Below, one piece after another: positions 19,022-27,349 of a stretch of 64,000 bases of DNA. Origin of the DNA: Marinospirillum celere (GTDB lineage Bacteria; Pseudomonadota; Gammaproteobacteria; Pseudomonadales; Halomonadaceae). The notes below the pieces were generated by a model, which was not told where the DNA came from, searched no databases, and was given only the letters and a program-made list of their open reading frames with translations. The first letter of the stretch is position 1; every line of letters begins with the position of its first letter. Location: assembly GCF_900112235.1 (NCBI RefSeq), contig NZ_FOLH01000003.1, positions 124,001 through 188,000 of the forward strand, written 5' to 3'. A program made the position numbers and the translations under genes.

Positions 19022-19637
19022 GTTTTACTCAAAACTCTCAAACACAATAAAAGATCCAATTGAAACTAGAAACAAATCAAAAGACACGACACCCTACGAT
19101 GTTAAATTGATATCTGAGTTTGCACACAAAAGTAAAACACTATTGGATTTAGGCTCTGGCAGCGGATTAATAGTTAACAAAGTTTTCAAATTATTTAAGA
19201 AAACTGTTGCTATTGAAAAACAGCCTGGCATCTCACAATTTATAAAAAAGAACGAAAAAATAAAAGTAGTTAATGCAGATCTGCTTGAGTTACGTGACCA
19301 AAAATTTGATGATATAAGCTTGATAACTGCTTTTGGAGTTATGAACTACTTCACAAAAGATGAGAGCTTGACGATATACAGAAGATGCTTCGAAATTTTA
19401 AAACCTGAAGGGTTCATAATAATAAAAAACCAAATGGGTGTAAAGCATGATGTGACAATAGATGGCTGGTCAGAGGAGCTGAATGCAAAATACTTTTCCC
19501 AATACAGAAGCCTTTCGAACGAAATAAAAATACTGGAAAGCTGTGGATTTAAAGCAATAAAAACTATGGATCCATACCCTGAAGATTTCAACAGGTGGAA
19601 AGATACTAAATTCAAAGCCATTATTGCAGGTAAATAA
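18999..19637 (+). CDS. Class I SAM-dependent methyltransferase
   Basis: 212 residues with motif I LLDLGSGSGL (about residues 45-54), an acidic end of strand 2 (VAIEKQPG), VVNADLLEL (motif II/III region) and FEILKPEGFIIIKN (post-motif). The fold is clear; the substrate is not. No DNA- or rRNA-methylase signature is visible, so a small molecule or a glycan residue is the likely target, given the neighbours. It starts inside the preceding cytidylyltransferase gene and stops one base before the next start, so translation of the three genes is probably coupled. AT-rich. Confidence 0.8.
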   Translation: MSNKKASEFYSKLSNTIKDPIETRNKSKDTTPYDVKLISEFAHKSKTLLDLGSGSGLIVNKVFKLFKKTVAIEKQPGISQFIKKNEKIKVVNADLLELRDQKFDDISLITAFGVMNYFTKDESLTIYRRCFEILKPEGFIIIKNQMGVKHDVTIDGWSEELNAKYFSQYRSLSNEIKILESCGFKAIKTMDPYPEDFNRWKDTKFKAIIAGK

Positions 19638-19638
19638 C

Positions 19639-21381
19639 ATGGATACTAGTCAGTCATTTTGGAAAAATTGTGGCGATTCTAAAATAGGTCCAAAATCCCT
19701 CTATGAATTACAAAGAAGGCTTCTGACACATTTTATATTGCCTTGTATACCAAGCGGTGGATCTACAATTGATCTTGCATGTAGCGATGGTGAGTTTACA
19801 AGTTTATTATCAATCATCTCTTCTGTTACTAAAGGTTACGACATATCACCAAAGCTAGTAAAAAAAGCAAATGAAAGCTTTGGTGATAGCAACATCACTT
19901 TCGAGGTTTCTGATCTGGTAAATGAAGAATTACATGGAAAATACAACACTGTTTCCTGCATGGGTCTTTTTACATGCATTACAAATAACACTCATTTTAA
20001 AGAAATTGTTGAAAAGATCGACAGAATTTCAGGTGAAAGCTGTTACTTAATTCTAAAGGATACATTAACCGAACAAGATAAAAGCATCCATATCAACAAT
20101 GGAAACTATGAAGCAATATATAGAAATGAAATTGACTACATCGACACTTTCAAAAAATATGGATTTACTATTACGCAAAGACACTCACTTCATAAAAATG
20201 AAAAAATCGGCATAGAGTCTGTTATTTTCTTACTTCACCGATCTAAAAAAACAGCAGTAACAGATTCAACAAAAAAGAATATTGCTATAATACATCAGTT
20301 TAATGAATCCTGGGTTAACGTTGATCAACTTTACAAGGAGCTTTCAAATAAAGAAGGAGTTAATTGCTTCGCTATTATAACTCCTTTTCTACACAAAAAC
20401 TATGAATGGAGTTTTTTTAAATCAAAAGAGCACCTTGACTCCTTTGGCGTAAAAAATTTTAGGTGGGATCAAATAGATTTAAGCAAAGAATATTTTGATG
20501 CTACAGTATTTCTTTCTCCTTATGAAAAAACTCGGCCGCTGGACATTGCCACACGAAAAATAAAGGAAATATCAAAATTAACAATTTATATTCCTTATGG
20601 GTTAGAATGTGGCGGCGGAGAAGGAAATATAAACCTTCAGTATAAACAACCGTCATTAGAGTTCATAGATGTGGTTTACACAAGATCTGAGTTGGCACAA
20701 CAGCAATTTATTAAATATTGCCCTTATCCAGCTGAGGTAATACCAATTGGTCACCCAAGACTTGATTATATAAGCTCAGGACTACATACTAAAACAACCC
20801 ACAAGAAATTCACTATCCTTTGGACTCCCCATTTTTCATTCACGTCCAACAAATGGTCTTCTTTTGATATCTTCTTTGAGTTCCTGGTTGATCTTCAATC
20901 AAATAACCGTGATCTGAAAATTATTTTCAGGCCCCACCCAATGTTTTATAAAGAGCTCAACCAAATCGGCTTTGACAAAGAAAAGACTAAAAATATTTTA
21001 AGTGAAATGCATGATTTAGGCTTTATGGTTGATAAAATGATTGATCATAGGCCATCTTTTATGGAGTCCGATATCATTCTTGCTGATCCTGGATCTTTTC
21101 TCATTGAGTATTTAGCAACAGGCAAGCCAGTTGTTTATTTAGAAAACCCTTTTGGATTCGGCCTGAACGATGAAGTCAAAGATTTAATAGATTCATTTTA
21201 CGTAGCTTCCAGCCCTATTGAGCTATCAAAAATAATTTTTGATTTAAAAGATAAAAATGACACTAAATTCACTAAAAGACAACATGCCACCAATAAAACA
21301 TTCAAGAATATAGGTACGGCCTCAAAAATGATAGCAGATGACATTATCAGAAGAACTTTTGAGAACAGAAGATATGAATAA
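19639..21381 (+). CDS. Methyltransferase-TagF-like transferase fusion
   Basis: 580 residues in two parts. The first about 200 residues are a second class I methyltransferase with motif I STIDLACSDGEFTSLL and TKGYDISPKLVKKA. From about residue 215 a TagF-like GT-B unit follows: IAIIHQFNESWVNVDQL, TIYIPYGLECGGGEG, FTILWTPHFSFTSN, IIFRPHPMFYKEL and ADPGSFLIEYLATGKPVVYL. The latter motifs match CDP-alcohol phosphotransferases. ATG 19639 is chosen over a TTG 15 bases upstream. A methylase fused to a phosphoalcohol transferase suggests that a transferred group is methylated, before or after transfer. It overlaps the next small gene by 8 bases. Confidence 0.72.
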   Translation: MDTSQSFWKNCGDSKIGPKSLYELQRRLLTHFILPCIPSGGSTIDLACSDGEFTSLLSIISSVTKGYDISPKLVKKANESFGDSNITFEVSDLVNEELHGKYNTVSCMGLFTCITNNTHFKEIVEKIDRISGESCYLILKDTLTEQDKSIHINNGNYEAIYRNEIDYIDTFKKYGFTITQRHSLHKNEKIGIESVIFLLHRSKKTAVTDSTKKNIAIIHQFNESWVNVDQLYKELSNKEGVNCFAIITPFLHKNYEWSFFKSKEHLDSFGVKNFRWDQIDLSKEYFDATVFLSPYEKTRPLDIATRKIKEISKLTIYIPYGLECGGGEGNINLQYKQPSLEFIDVVYTRSELAQQQFIKYCPYPAEVIPIGHPRLDYISSGLHTKTTHKKFTILWTPHFSFTSNKWSSFDIFFEFLVDLQSNNRDLKIIFRPHPMFYKELNQIGFDKEKTKNILSEMHDLGFMVDKMIDHRPSFMESDIILADPGSFLIEYLATGKPVVYLENPFGFGLNDEVKDLIDSFYVASSPIELSKIIFDLKDKNDTKFTKRQHATNKTFKNIGTASKMIADDIIRRTFENRRYE

Positions 21382-21601
21382 CTGCAATGAACTAATGGAT
21401 GCCCTAAAATCACTCCGAGAAAAAAAAATCAGGGAATACTTAATATCTAATAATCGATCTAGAGATTCTGCCTTAGCATTTCATGAGCTTTATAACAAAA
21501 ATTACAGGGCGGCGCGCAGACTGTTTAAATTAGAGTTTAAAAAAAACAATAAAAATCCAAGATTGGCTCGCCTAATTGATATGATTTCTGAAGTCAAATG
21601 A
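21374..21601 (+). CDS. Small protein, 75 residues, unknown
   Basis: Starts within the last 8 bases of the methyltransferase-TagF gene (ATG 21374) and its stop overlaps the HAD gene start by 4 bases, so it is tightly placed in the operon and probably translated. It is rich in Lys, Arg and Asn and predicted helical; LAFHELYNKNYRAARRLFKL looks like a single TPR-like helix pair. No signal peptide, no membrane segment, no cysteine pattern beyond one Cys near the N-terminus. I do not recognise a family. A helper protein of the preceding transferase is possible but not shown. Confidence 0.55.
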   Translation: MNNCNELMDALKSLREKKIREYLISNNRSRDSALAFHELYNKNYRAARRLFKLEFKKNNKNPRLARLIDMISEVK

Positions 21602-22251
21602 AGTGCTTTCTCTTCGATTGCGACGGCGTACTTCTTAACTCCAACTCTGTCAAAACTCAAGCTTTCTACCAGGCCACGCTGCCCTACGGCAAGGATGCTG
21701 CACAGGCTATGGTTGACTACCATACCGCCAACGGGGGTATTTCCCGTTACAAGAAGCTTGCTCATTTTTGTGACTCTATTTCCCCACAGTTTCCCTCCAC
21801 TACTTTAAAGCCTGACCTTAATTCGCTGTTGGTAAATTATGCCGAAAAAGTTCGTGAGGGGTTGCTTGCTTGTGAGGTGGCGGAAGGGTTATTTGAGCTG
21901 CGTGAACTGACTGCTGGCACCCCTTGGATGATTGTTTCTGGCGGGGATCAAGCTGAGTTACGTGAGGTTTTTGCTAAGCGTGGACTAGATCACCTGTTTG
22001 ATGCTGGTATTTTTGGTAGCCCAGATACCAAGGACGAGATCCTCGCACGTGAGCTCGCTTCTGGTAACATCAAGAAGCCAGCTTTGTTTTTGGGGGATAG
22101 CAAGTATGACTATGAGGCAGCTACGCGTGCGGGGCTGGATTTTGTGTTTGTCAGTCAATGGTCAGAGGTGAAAGACTGGCAAGCCTGGGTTGAACAGGAA
22201 GGTATCGAAACTGTTTCTTCTATTAAACAACTGACAACAAGGTTTTCATGA
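21598..22251 (+). CDS. HAD-superfamily phosphatase
   Basis: 217 residues. HAD motif I is CFLFDCDGVLLNSN with nucleophile Asp7 and acid Asp9, motif II the VSGG segment, and motif IV GDSKYDYEAATRAG; an alpha-helical cap lies between motifs I and II. These enzymes remove phosphate from small metabolites, often sugar phosphates in glycan clusters. GC content rises again here compared with the AT-rich block, which marks its right edge. Start overlaps the previous stop (ATGA) and its stop overlaps the next start. The natural substrate cannot be read from sequence. Confidence 0.85.
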   Translation: MKCFLFDCDGVLLNSNSVKTQAFYQATLPYGKDAAQAMVDYHTANGGISRYKKLAHFCDSISPQFPSTTLKPDLNSLLVNYAEKVREGLLACEVAEGLFELRELTAGTPWMIVSGGDQAELREVFAKRGLDHLFDAGIFGSPDTKDEILARELASGNIKKPALFLGDSKYDYEAATRAGLDFVFVSQWSEVKDWQAWVEQEGIETVSSIKQLTTRFS

Positions 22252-22754
22252 TGGATTATCTCTCGGATGAATTTATGACCCAACTGCAGGAAAAAACTTT
22301 CTGCGGCCCCAATGCCTGGAAGCGTTTGATGAGTTGGCTGGAAGTAGACAAGCCCTTCCAGGATTTTATGCAGATCTGGCAGGCTGAGGTTGCACCAGGG
22401 TTTCATGCTCACCCTGCACCTGCTGAGTTGCCCGTAATCACCGGCTTGCTGGAAAGTCACTTTGAGGCCCTCTATCCTGCTCAGTTTATTTTGCGTTTGG
22501 CACAGCTTGCCGATGATCAACGCAGACACTGGTTATTTACTGCTTTAAGTGAGCGCCAGCAGGAAGTGCTTGCTGCTTGGCTGCGTGACAGTCAACTTGA
22601 TCGTAGCAAGGGGCAGATCGCTGACCATTGGCAGGATTCACTGGACCAAGAATCGCTGAGCTACGAGGGCATTCCTTTGTATGCATCGCTTACTTATGAG
22701 GTTTTCAAAGACCTTAGCTCCATTGCCAACCCTCAGATCAAGCGCTTACGTTAA
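22248..22754 (+). CDS. Conserved-looking hypothetical protein, 168 residues
   Basis: Acidic, helix-rich soluble protein with many Trp and Leu (AWKRLMSWLEVDKPFQDF, HWLFTALSERQQEVLAAWL). No signal peptide, membrane span or known motif is recognised. It is coupled to the HAD gene by a 4-base overlap and followed after 9 bases by the giant glycosyltransferase, so it is a genuine operon member. Codon use matches its downstream neighbour. Role unknown. It might be an adaptor for the transferase next to it, but nothing in the sequence proves this. Confidence 0.6.
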   Translation: MMDYLSDEFMTQLQEKTFCGPNAWKRLMSWLEVDKPFQDFMQIWQAEVAPGFHAHPAPAELPVITGLLESHFEALYPAQFILRLAQLADDQRRHWLFTALSERQQEVLAAWLRDSQLDRSKGQIADHWQDSLDQESLSYEGIPLYASLTYEVFKDLSSIANPQIKRLR

Positions 22755-22763
22755 GGATTTATC

Positions 22764-25700
22764 ATGAAACAACCTGCTATTATTTCCACACTTCTTGATC
22801 GCCAGGCGGGTCTGCTGGATGCTGTTCTGCGAGAACAGCCCATGGATATTATTGCCCCCAGGCTCTTTGCGGAAACGGCTCGTCAACTGGGCAAAAAGCA
22901 TCAGGTCAAGGTGCATATCATCGAAGAGGCTGTGTCTTCCTATGATCAGCTGACTGCAACAAAAGAGTTGGCTGCATCTTATAACGCCAAGCTAGAAGCC
23001 TCTCATGAGCCTCTTGAAAACTGGCTAGAGCAACAGGGTCAAAAGGCTTCTCTGGCTCCACGAATACTTAAAGTCGCTGAAGGGCGCACGGAAAAGCTGT
23101 TGACGCTTTATCGTGGCCTGGATCTATTGCATCAAGAACTGGATATTCAAGCACTCCTGGTGAATCAGGAGTATATGATTCACGAAGCCACCCTGGTGAA
23201 CTGGGCCAAACATCGTGATGTGCCCAGTGTTCATTTTTGCCACTGCCCCTATACCTTCCGCAGCGTTGGCAGTATGCGCCACTTTGTCAGCAGTCATATG
23301 ACGCTGACCAGTGAGCGTTGTAATTTAACTCTGGATGATATGCAGACGGGTCACGGTGAGCGTCAAGTCACCGGTTTGATTAACTGGGATGCATACCGTG
23401 ACATTGGCTTTGAGCACCTCATCCAGATTAACGAGCAACTGGCGATTCCTGATGATGCTCTAGTCATCAGTTTCTTCACTTCCTATGCCTTTCGTGAAAG
23501 TGCCTGCGCCGACCCGGAAACCTATGAAAAGTCGCTGGACGCCTTTCTTCAAGCTGCGGCTGAAGTTCAGGCTGCTACCGATGAAGAGCTTTTCTTTATT
23601 GTTAAGGACCGTCCTTCCGGTATTGCTTTTGGCGAAGAACAGGTCAAGCATAAGGCTAAGAAGTTTGGGCTAGAAAAAAATCTGGCCTACCTTTTCATCC
23701 GCCCTGAAGTCGTTGTTGCCCGTTCAGACATCACCATTTCTTGTGGCTCTGGTATTGCCCTTGAAGGCATGGCACTGGGTAAACCAACCATTGAGCTAGT
23801 GATTCGCCAAACATTTCTTGCCAACCTGGTGTTTGCTGCTGATGATGGTGTTATTCAGTGTGAACCACCGACCCTCGCTGCCGAGCTACTACGCTTAGTA
23901 GAAGATGAAGATCTACGTGAAGATATCGCTGATATCGTAATCGATAAAGATGACCTGATCGAGCCAACCCAACTGCAGCAAGCGACCCAGGAGTCTGCTG
24001 CCTACCTGCTGGAAATACTGGGCAAGGAAGATGCAGCTGAAAAGGTACGCTCAGCTGATGACTTTTATGATCACCTTCAGGTCATGGGCCAGGATGCACG
24101 CTTCCAACAAACCAATGCCTTCCAGGTGTGGCGTGCCCGCACTCAACCTAATGAGTTGACTGGTCAGCTTATGGGTGAGCGTTATAACCAGTGGCAACAC
24201 AAACCCAGCTTTCATCTGGTGGTAGTGGCTGACAAATCCCTATTTGATGCGCTGGCCAATACCCTGGACAGCTTCGAGTTGCAGATTTACCCACACTATG
24301 GCGTGAGCATTATCAGCCCGGATGCCTGTCCGGATGAATCCTTGCTCAGCTCACCTAACCTTCAGTGGGTTCAAAGCGAAAAGCCCTTTGAAGCGATCAA
24401 TGAAGTTATTAGCCAGGTGGAAGCTGACTGGGTCATGCAGCTTTGGCCGGGTGATGAACTACAGCCTCAAGCACTTTTCAACCTGGCGGACTATGCCAAC
24501 ATCAATTCGGATTGGCTCGCCATTTATGGTGATGAGGTCCTGATAAAGCCAACGACAGATGACTTGGCGGATGATGAATCCAGATTGGGTACCAGCGAGC
24601 ATACTGACCCGATTTTCAAGCCGGATTTCAACCTGGACTTACTGCGCTCCACTGATTATGTCAATCGCGCAACCGCTTTCCGCAAGGATGCCTGGACGGC
24701 TATGGAAGGGTTCAGAGCCCTGGCTTACCGCCAGACTGAAGATCTAGTGTTTCGCATTGCTGAACGGATGACGTTACCTGCGATCGGTCATTTGCCCAAT
24801 ATTCTTGTCCATCGTTCAACCTTTATGGACAATCTGGTAGCGAGCGATGAACATGAGGCTCTGGGTGCCTTGATTCGCCAGGAGCATCTGGTACGTTGCC
24901 AATTCGAAAAGGCTCAGGTCCAGCCAGGCCTGCATCCACAGATTTACAATACGCGTTACCAAATCACTGACAGCCAACCTGTTACCGACCTGCTGATCGC
25001 CACCAGCGGTCTGAATGATAGTTTACGCGGCTGCCTGGTGTCCCTGAAGGAACAGTTATCCGCAGATACGCTACAAATTTATGTCTCTGTGCCCTCCAAA
25101 GCAGAGGCGCAAGCCTGGTTACTTGAAGAGGGACTGGACTTCACCCAGATCAACTGGGTTGAACAAGCTGACTTTTCGGCAAACCTGGCACTTCAATGGA
25201 AACGGCTAATTGAAGCCAGCCAAGCAGATTATTTTATTCTGGCTTTTGATCGAGTCCGCTGGGTTCAGTCAAACTGGTTGCATTCTCTGCTTGACCAGTT
25301 GCAGCGCCCTGATGTCGCCATGACGGGGCCACGCCTGGTTTCATCACGTGCCACCATCATTAGTGCAGGCCAAATTTTGGGTAAGGATGGACTGGTGGGC
25401 GATCTGTACCGTGACTTCTTCCTGGAGCAGGAAGTCCCTGGTCTACCCAGAGCCTGGTGTGAGCAGAACTTTAATGCCCTTAATCCTTCGTGCATTGCTA
25501 TAAAGCGCTCAGCCTATGAGCAGCAAGGGGGCCTGGATGAGGCGATGGTTAGTCATCTTGCCGTTAATGACCTGCAACTGAAGCTTTGTACTCAGGGCCA
25601 AAAGTTGGTCTGGACGCCCCTGAGCACTGTTGTCGTCACTGATCCTTTGCTACCACCGCCTGATAAAGATGTCGAAGCTTTTAAGGGCCGCTGGTTCAAC

Positions 25701-26249
25701 CTCCTGCCCCAGGATCCCGCATTCAATCCCAACCTTGAGCTGCGTGGATCAGGTGTTTTCCCCGACATCCTGCTTTCTGGGCGCTGGCATCTTTACCATC
25801 ATCAGCGTCCCCAGTTACTGGCTGCTTTTTTGGATCAACAAACGGAACAGGTTGAGTCCGCAGCCAGCATAATCAAAGGCCTCCATGAAGCTGATAAAAA
25901 TGAAATTATTCAGCTGCAGGAGCACCACTACTTATCAAGCAACCCAGTACAACCAATCAACACTGTTGAGCTCGCTCGATTGATGCCTGATACCTGTGTT
26001 TACATTGGCTCACCTACTGATCACGAAGCTTTATTGAAAGACACGCCAACCTACACTCAGATCGAACAGTGGGCAGTTATCACCTCTTCCATGGACTGGG
26101 AAGCTTGGCAGCCTCTAGAAGAGCACCTAACTGGCTGGCTCTTCACCGACGCAGGTGTAGAGGCAAAGTGCACAACCAAAAAACCATCTAAAGTTATCAA
26201 GAGTCTCGCCGATTCAGAAAACTGGCTGCAAGATACCTTTTCAAAGTAA
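22764..26249 (+). CDS. Large three-domain glycosyltransferase, candidate flagellin glycosyltransferase
   Basis: 1161 residues. Residues 1 to about 440 are GT-B-like, with VPSVHFCHCPYTFRS, VTGLINWDAYRDIG, FFIVKDRPSG and ITISCGSGIALEGMALGKPTIEL, a capsule/TagF-like donor site. Residues about 490-720 look like a GT2 domain (SFHLVVVADKSLFDAL, WVMQLWPGDEL, WLAIYGDEVL, RKDAWTAMEGFRAL). Residues about 735-990 look like another GT2-type unit (ATSGLNDSLRGCLVSLKEQL, DYFILAFDRVRW, MTGPRLVSSRA, IKRSAYEQQGGLDEAM), in which the usual DxD is not obvious. The gene ends 97 bases before flagellin, in the position held by flagellin glycosyltransferases of pseudomonads. Function as flagellin transferase is inferred from position. 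Confidence 0.78.
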   Translation: MKQPAIISTLLDRQAGLLDAVLREQPMDIIAPRLFAETARQLGKKHQVKVHIIEEAVSSYDQLTATKELAASYNAKLEASHEPLENWLEQQGQKASLAPRILKVAEGRTEKLLTLYRGLDLLHQELDIQALLVNQEYMIHEATLVNWAKHRDVPSVHFCHCPYTFRSVGSMRHFVSSHMTLTSERCNLTLDDMQTGHGERQVTGLINWDAYRDIGFEHLIQINEQLAIPDDALVISFFTSYAFRESACADPETYEKSLDAFLQAAAEVQAATDEELFFIVKDRPSGIAFGEEQVKHKAKKFGLEKNLAYLFIRPEVVVARSDITISCGSGIALEGMALGKPTIELVIRQTFLANLVFAADDGVIQCEPPTLAAELLRLVEDEDLREDIADIVIDKDDLIEPTQLQQATQESAAYLLEILGKEDAAEKVRSADDFYDHLQVMGQDARFQQTNAFQVWRARTQPNELTGQLMGERYNQWQHKPSFHLVVVADKSLFDALANTLDSFELQIYPHYGVSIISPDACPDESLLSSPNLQWVQSEKPFEAINEVISQVEADWVMQLWPGDELQPQALFNLADYANINSDWLAIYGDEVLIKPTTDDLADDESRLGTSEHTDPIFKPDFNLDLLRSTDYVNRATAFRKDAWTAMEGFRALAYRQTEDLVFRIAERMTLPAIGHLPNILVHRSTFMDNLVASDEHEALGALIRQEHLVRCQFEKAQVQPGLHPQIYNTRYQITDSQPVTDLLIATSGLNDSLRGCLVSLKEQLSADTLQIYVSVPSKAEAQAWLLEEGLDFTQINWVEQADFSANLALQWKRLIEASQADYFILAFDRVRWVQSNWLHSLLDQLQRPDVAMTGPRLVSSRATIISAGQILGKDGLVGDLYRDFFLEQEVPGLPRAWCEQNFNALNPSCIAIKRSAYEQQGGLDEAMVSHLAVNDLQLKLCTQGQKLVWTPLSTVVVTDPLLPPPDKDVEAFKGRWFNLLPQDPAFNPNLELRGSGVFPDILLSGRWHLYHHQRPQLLAAFLDQQTEQVESAASIIKGLHEADKNEIIQLQEHHYLSSNPVQPINTVELARLMPDTCVYIGSPTDHEALLKDTPTYTQIEQWAVITSSMDWEAWQPLEEHLTGWLFTDAGVEAKCTTKKPSKVIKSLADSENWLQDTFSK

Positions 26250-26274
26250 GCAGTGATTTTTTTCTAAAAAATGC

Positions 26275-26301
26275 TAAAGCTTTCTTTTAAGCGCCCGATA
26301 A
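26275..26301 (+). promoter_or_regulatory. Sigma-28 (FliA) promoter of flagellin 1
   Basis: TAAAGCTT (26275-26282), an 11-base spacer, then CCCGATAA (26294-26301). This fits the flagellar sigma consensus TAAAGTTT-N11-GCCGATAA with three mismatches in total. It lies 45 bases before the flagellin start, whose Shine-Dalgarno AAGGAG is at 26334-26339. Confidence 0.85.
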
Positions 26302-26346
26302 CTTGACTGTCCCCGGACAAACTTACATACGCTAAGGAGTTCTACC

Positions 26347-27210
26347 ATGTCTCTAGTAATTAACACCAACGTTTCGGCCCTCAACGGCGCCCGTAACCTT
26401 GCAAACACTCAAGCCGACCAGGCTCAGACCTTCAACCGCCTGTCTACTGGTCTTCGTATCAACTCAGCAAAAGATGATGCCGGTGGTCTGTACTTGGCTC
26501 AATCTCAAACCAAGGATATCCGTGGTTTGAACATGGCTACCCGTAACGCTGGTGATGGTATCTCCATGGCACAGACAGCTGAAGGTGCTCTGGACCAGAT
26601 TACCTCTAACCTGCAGCGTATCAACGAGTTGGCTATTCAGTCTGCTAACGGCACTTACAACACAGCAGCTCGTGGCGGTCTGCAAAAAGAGGTTGACCAG
26701 CTCACCCAAGAAATAGCTCGTATCGTTGAGACCACTGAGTTTAACGGTCAGATGCTTTTAAATGCCTCTGCTGAATCTTTAACCATGCAAGTAGGTAACC
26801 AGAATGGTGGCGACTACCAAGTAAGTGTTGGTCTGTCAGGTGGCCTGGCTAATGCCATTGGTGGTGGTGCAATTTCATCTATTGTTGCTGGTGGCATCAA
26901 CGGCACCGACATTATTAGCATTAATTCCCAAGCTTCTGCTCAGGCGGCCATTGAATCAACTCGCACAGCCATCGATTCAGTTTCTGAGCAGCGTGCTACT
27001 TTTGGTGCGGTTATGAACCGTTTTGAAGCAGTTATTTCAGGCAACCAGATTTACTCTGAAAACCTGCAAGCTGCACGTAGCCGTATTCAGGACGCTGACT
27101 TTGCAACTGAAACCTCCAACCTGGCTAAGCAGCAGGTTCTGCAGCAGGCTGGTGTTGCTGCTCTGGGTCAGGCAAACGCCTCTTCTCAGGTAGTACTGGG
27201 TCTGCTGTAA
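26347..27210 (+). CDS. fliC: Flagellin 1 (sigma-28 controlled)
   Basis: 287 residues; the filament subunit, exported by the flagellar type III system. The N-terminal D0/D1 region starts SLVINTNVSALNGARNL and includes FNRLSTGLRINSAKDDAGG. The C-terminal D1/D0 region ends SRIQDADFATETSNLAKQQ and SSQVVLGLL. The middle (about residues 145-205) is short and rich in Gly, Ser, Ala and Asn, so there are no large D2/D3 domains, but there are many Ser/Thr sites for O-linked sugars. Own sigma-28 promoter and own terminator, so it is monocistronic. It is strongly similar to the second flagellin at 29953 at both ends, while the central parts differ. Confidence 0.97.
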   Translation: MSLVINTNVSALNGARNLANTQADQAQTFNRLSTGLRINSAKDDAGGLYLAQSQTKDIRGLNMATRNAGDGISMAQTAEGALDQITSNLQRINELAIQSANGTYNTAARGGLQKEVDQLTQEIARIVETTEFNGQMLLNASAESLTMQVGNQNGGDYQVSVGLSGGLANAIGGGAISSIVAGGINGTDIISINSQASAQAAIESTRTAIDSVSEQRATFGAVMNRFEAVISGNQIYSENLQAARSRIQDADFATETSNLAKQQVLQQAGVAALGQANASSQVVLGLL

Positions 27211-27240
27211 GCTTAAGCGCTTACTGGCATTACCTTAAAA

Positions 27241-27267
27241 CGCCGGGCTTTGCCCGGCGTTTTTTTA
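27241..27267 (+). terminator. Rho-independent terminator of flagellin 1
   Basis: Perfect 8-base-pair stem CGCCGGGC/GCCCGGCG (27241-27248 and 27252-27259) with a TTT loop, preceded by AAAA and followed by eight T. Strong terminator 30 bases after the flagellin stop. Confidence 0.95.
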
Positions 27268-27284
27268 TTGATTAGAAGAAAAAT

Positions 27285-27311
27285 TAAAGTTGTCAAGGCC
27301 AGTGCCGATAC
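27285..27311 (+). promoter_or_regulatory. Sigma-28 promoter of flaG-fliD
   Basis: TAAAGTTG (27285-27292), an 11-base spacer, GCCGATAC (27304-27311): two mismatches to the flagellar sigma consensus. It lies just after the flagellin 1 terminator and 38 bases before flaG. Confidence 0.88.
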
Positions 27312-27349
27312 CTAACATTAAGATACAGGCAACTTAATTGGGGTTTCTC

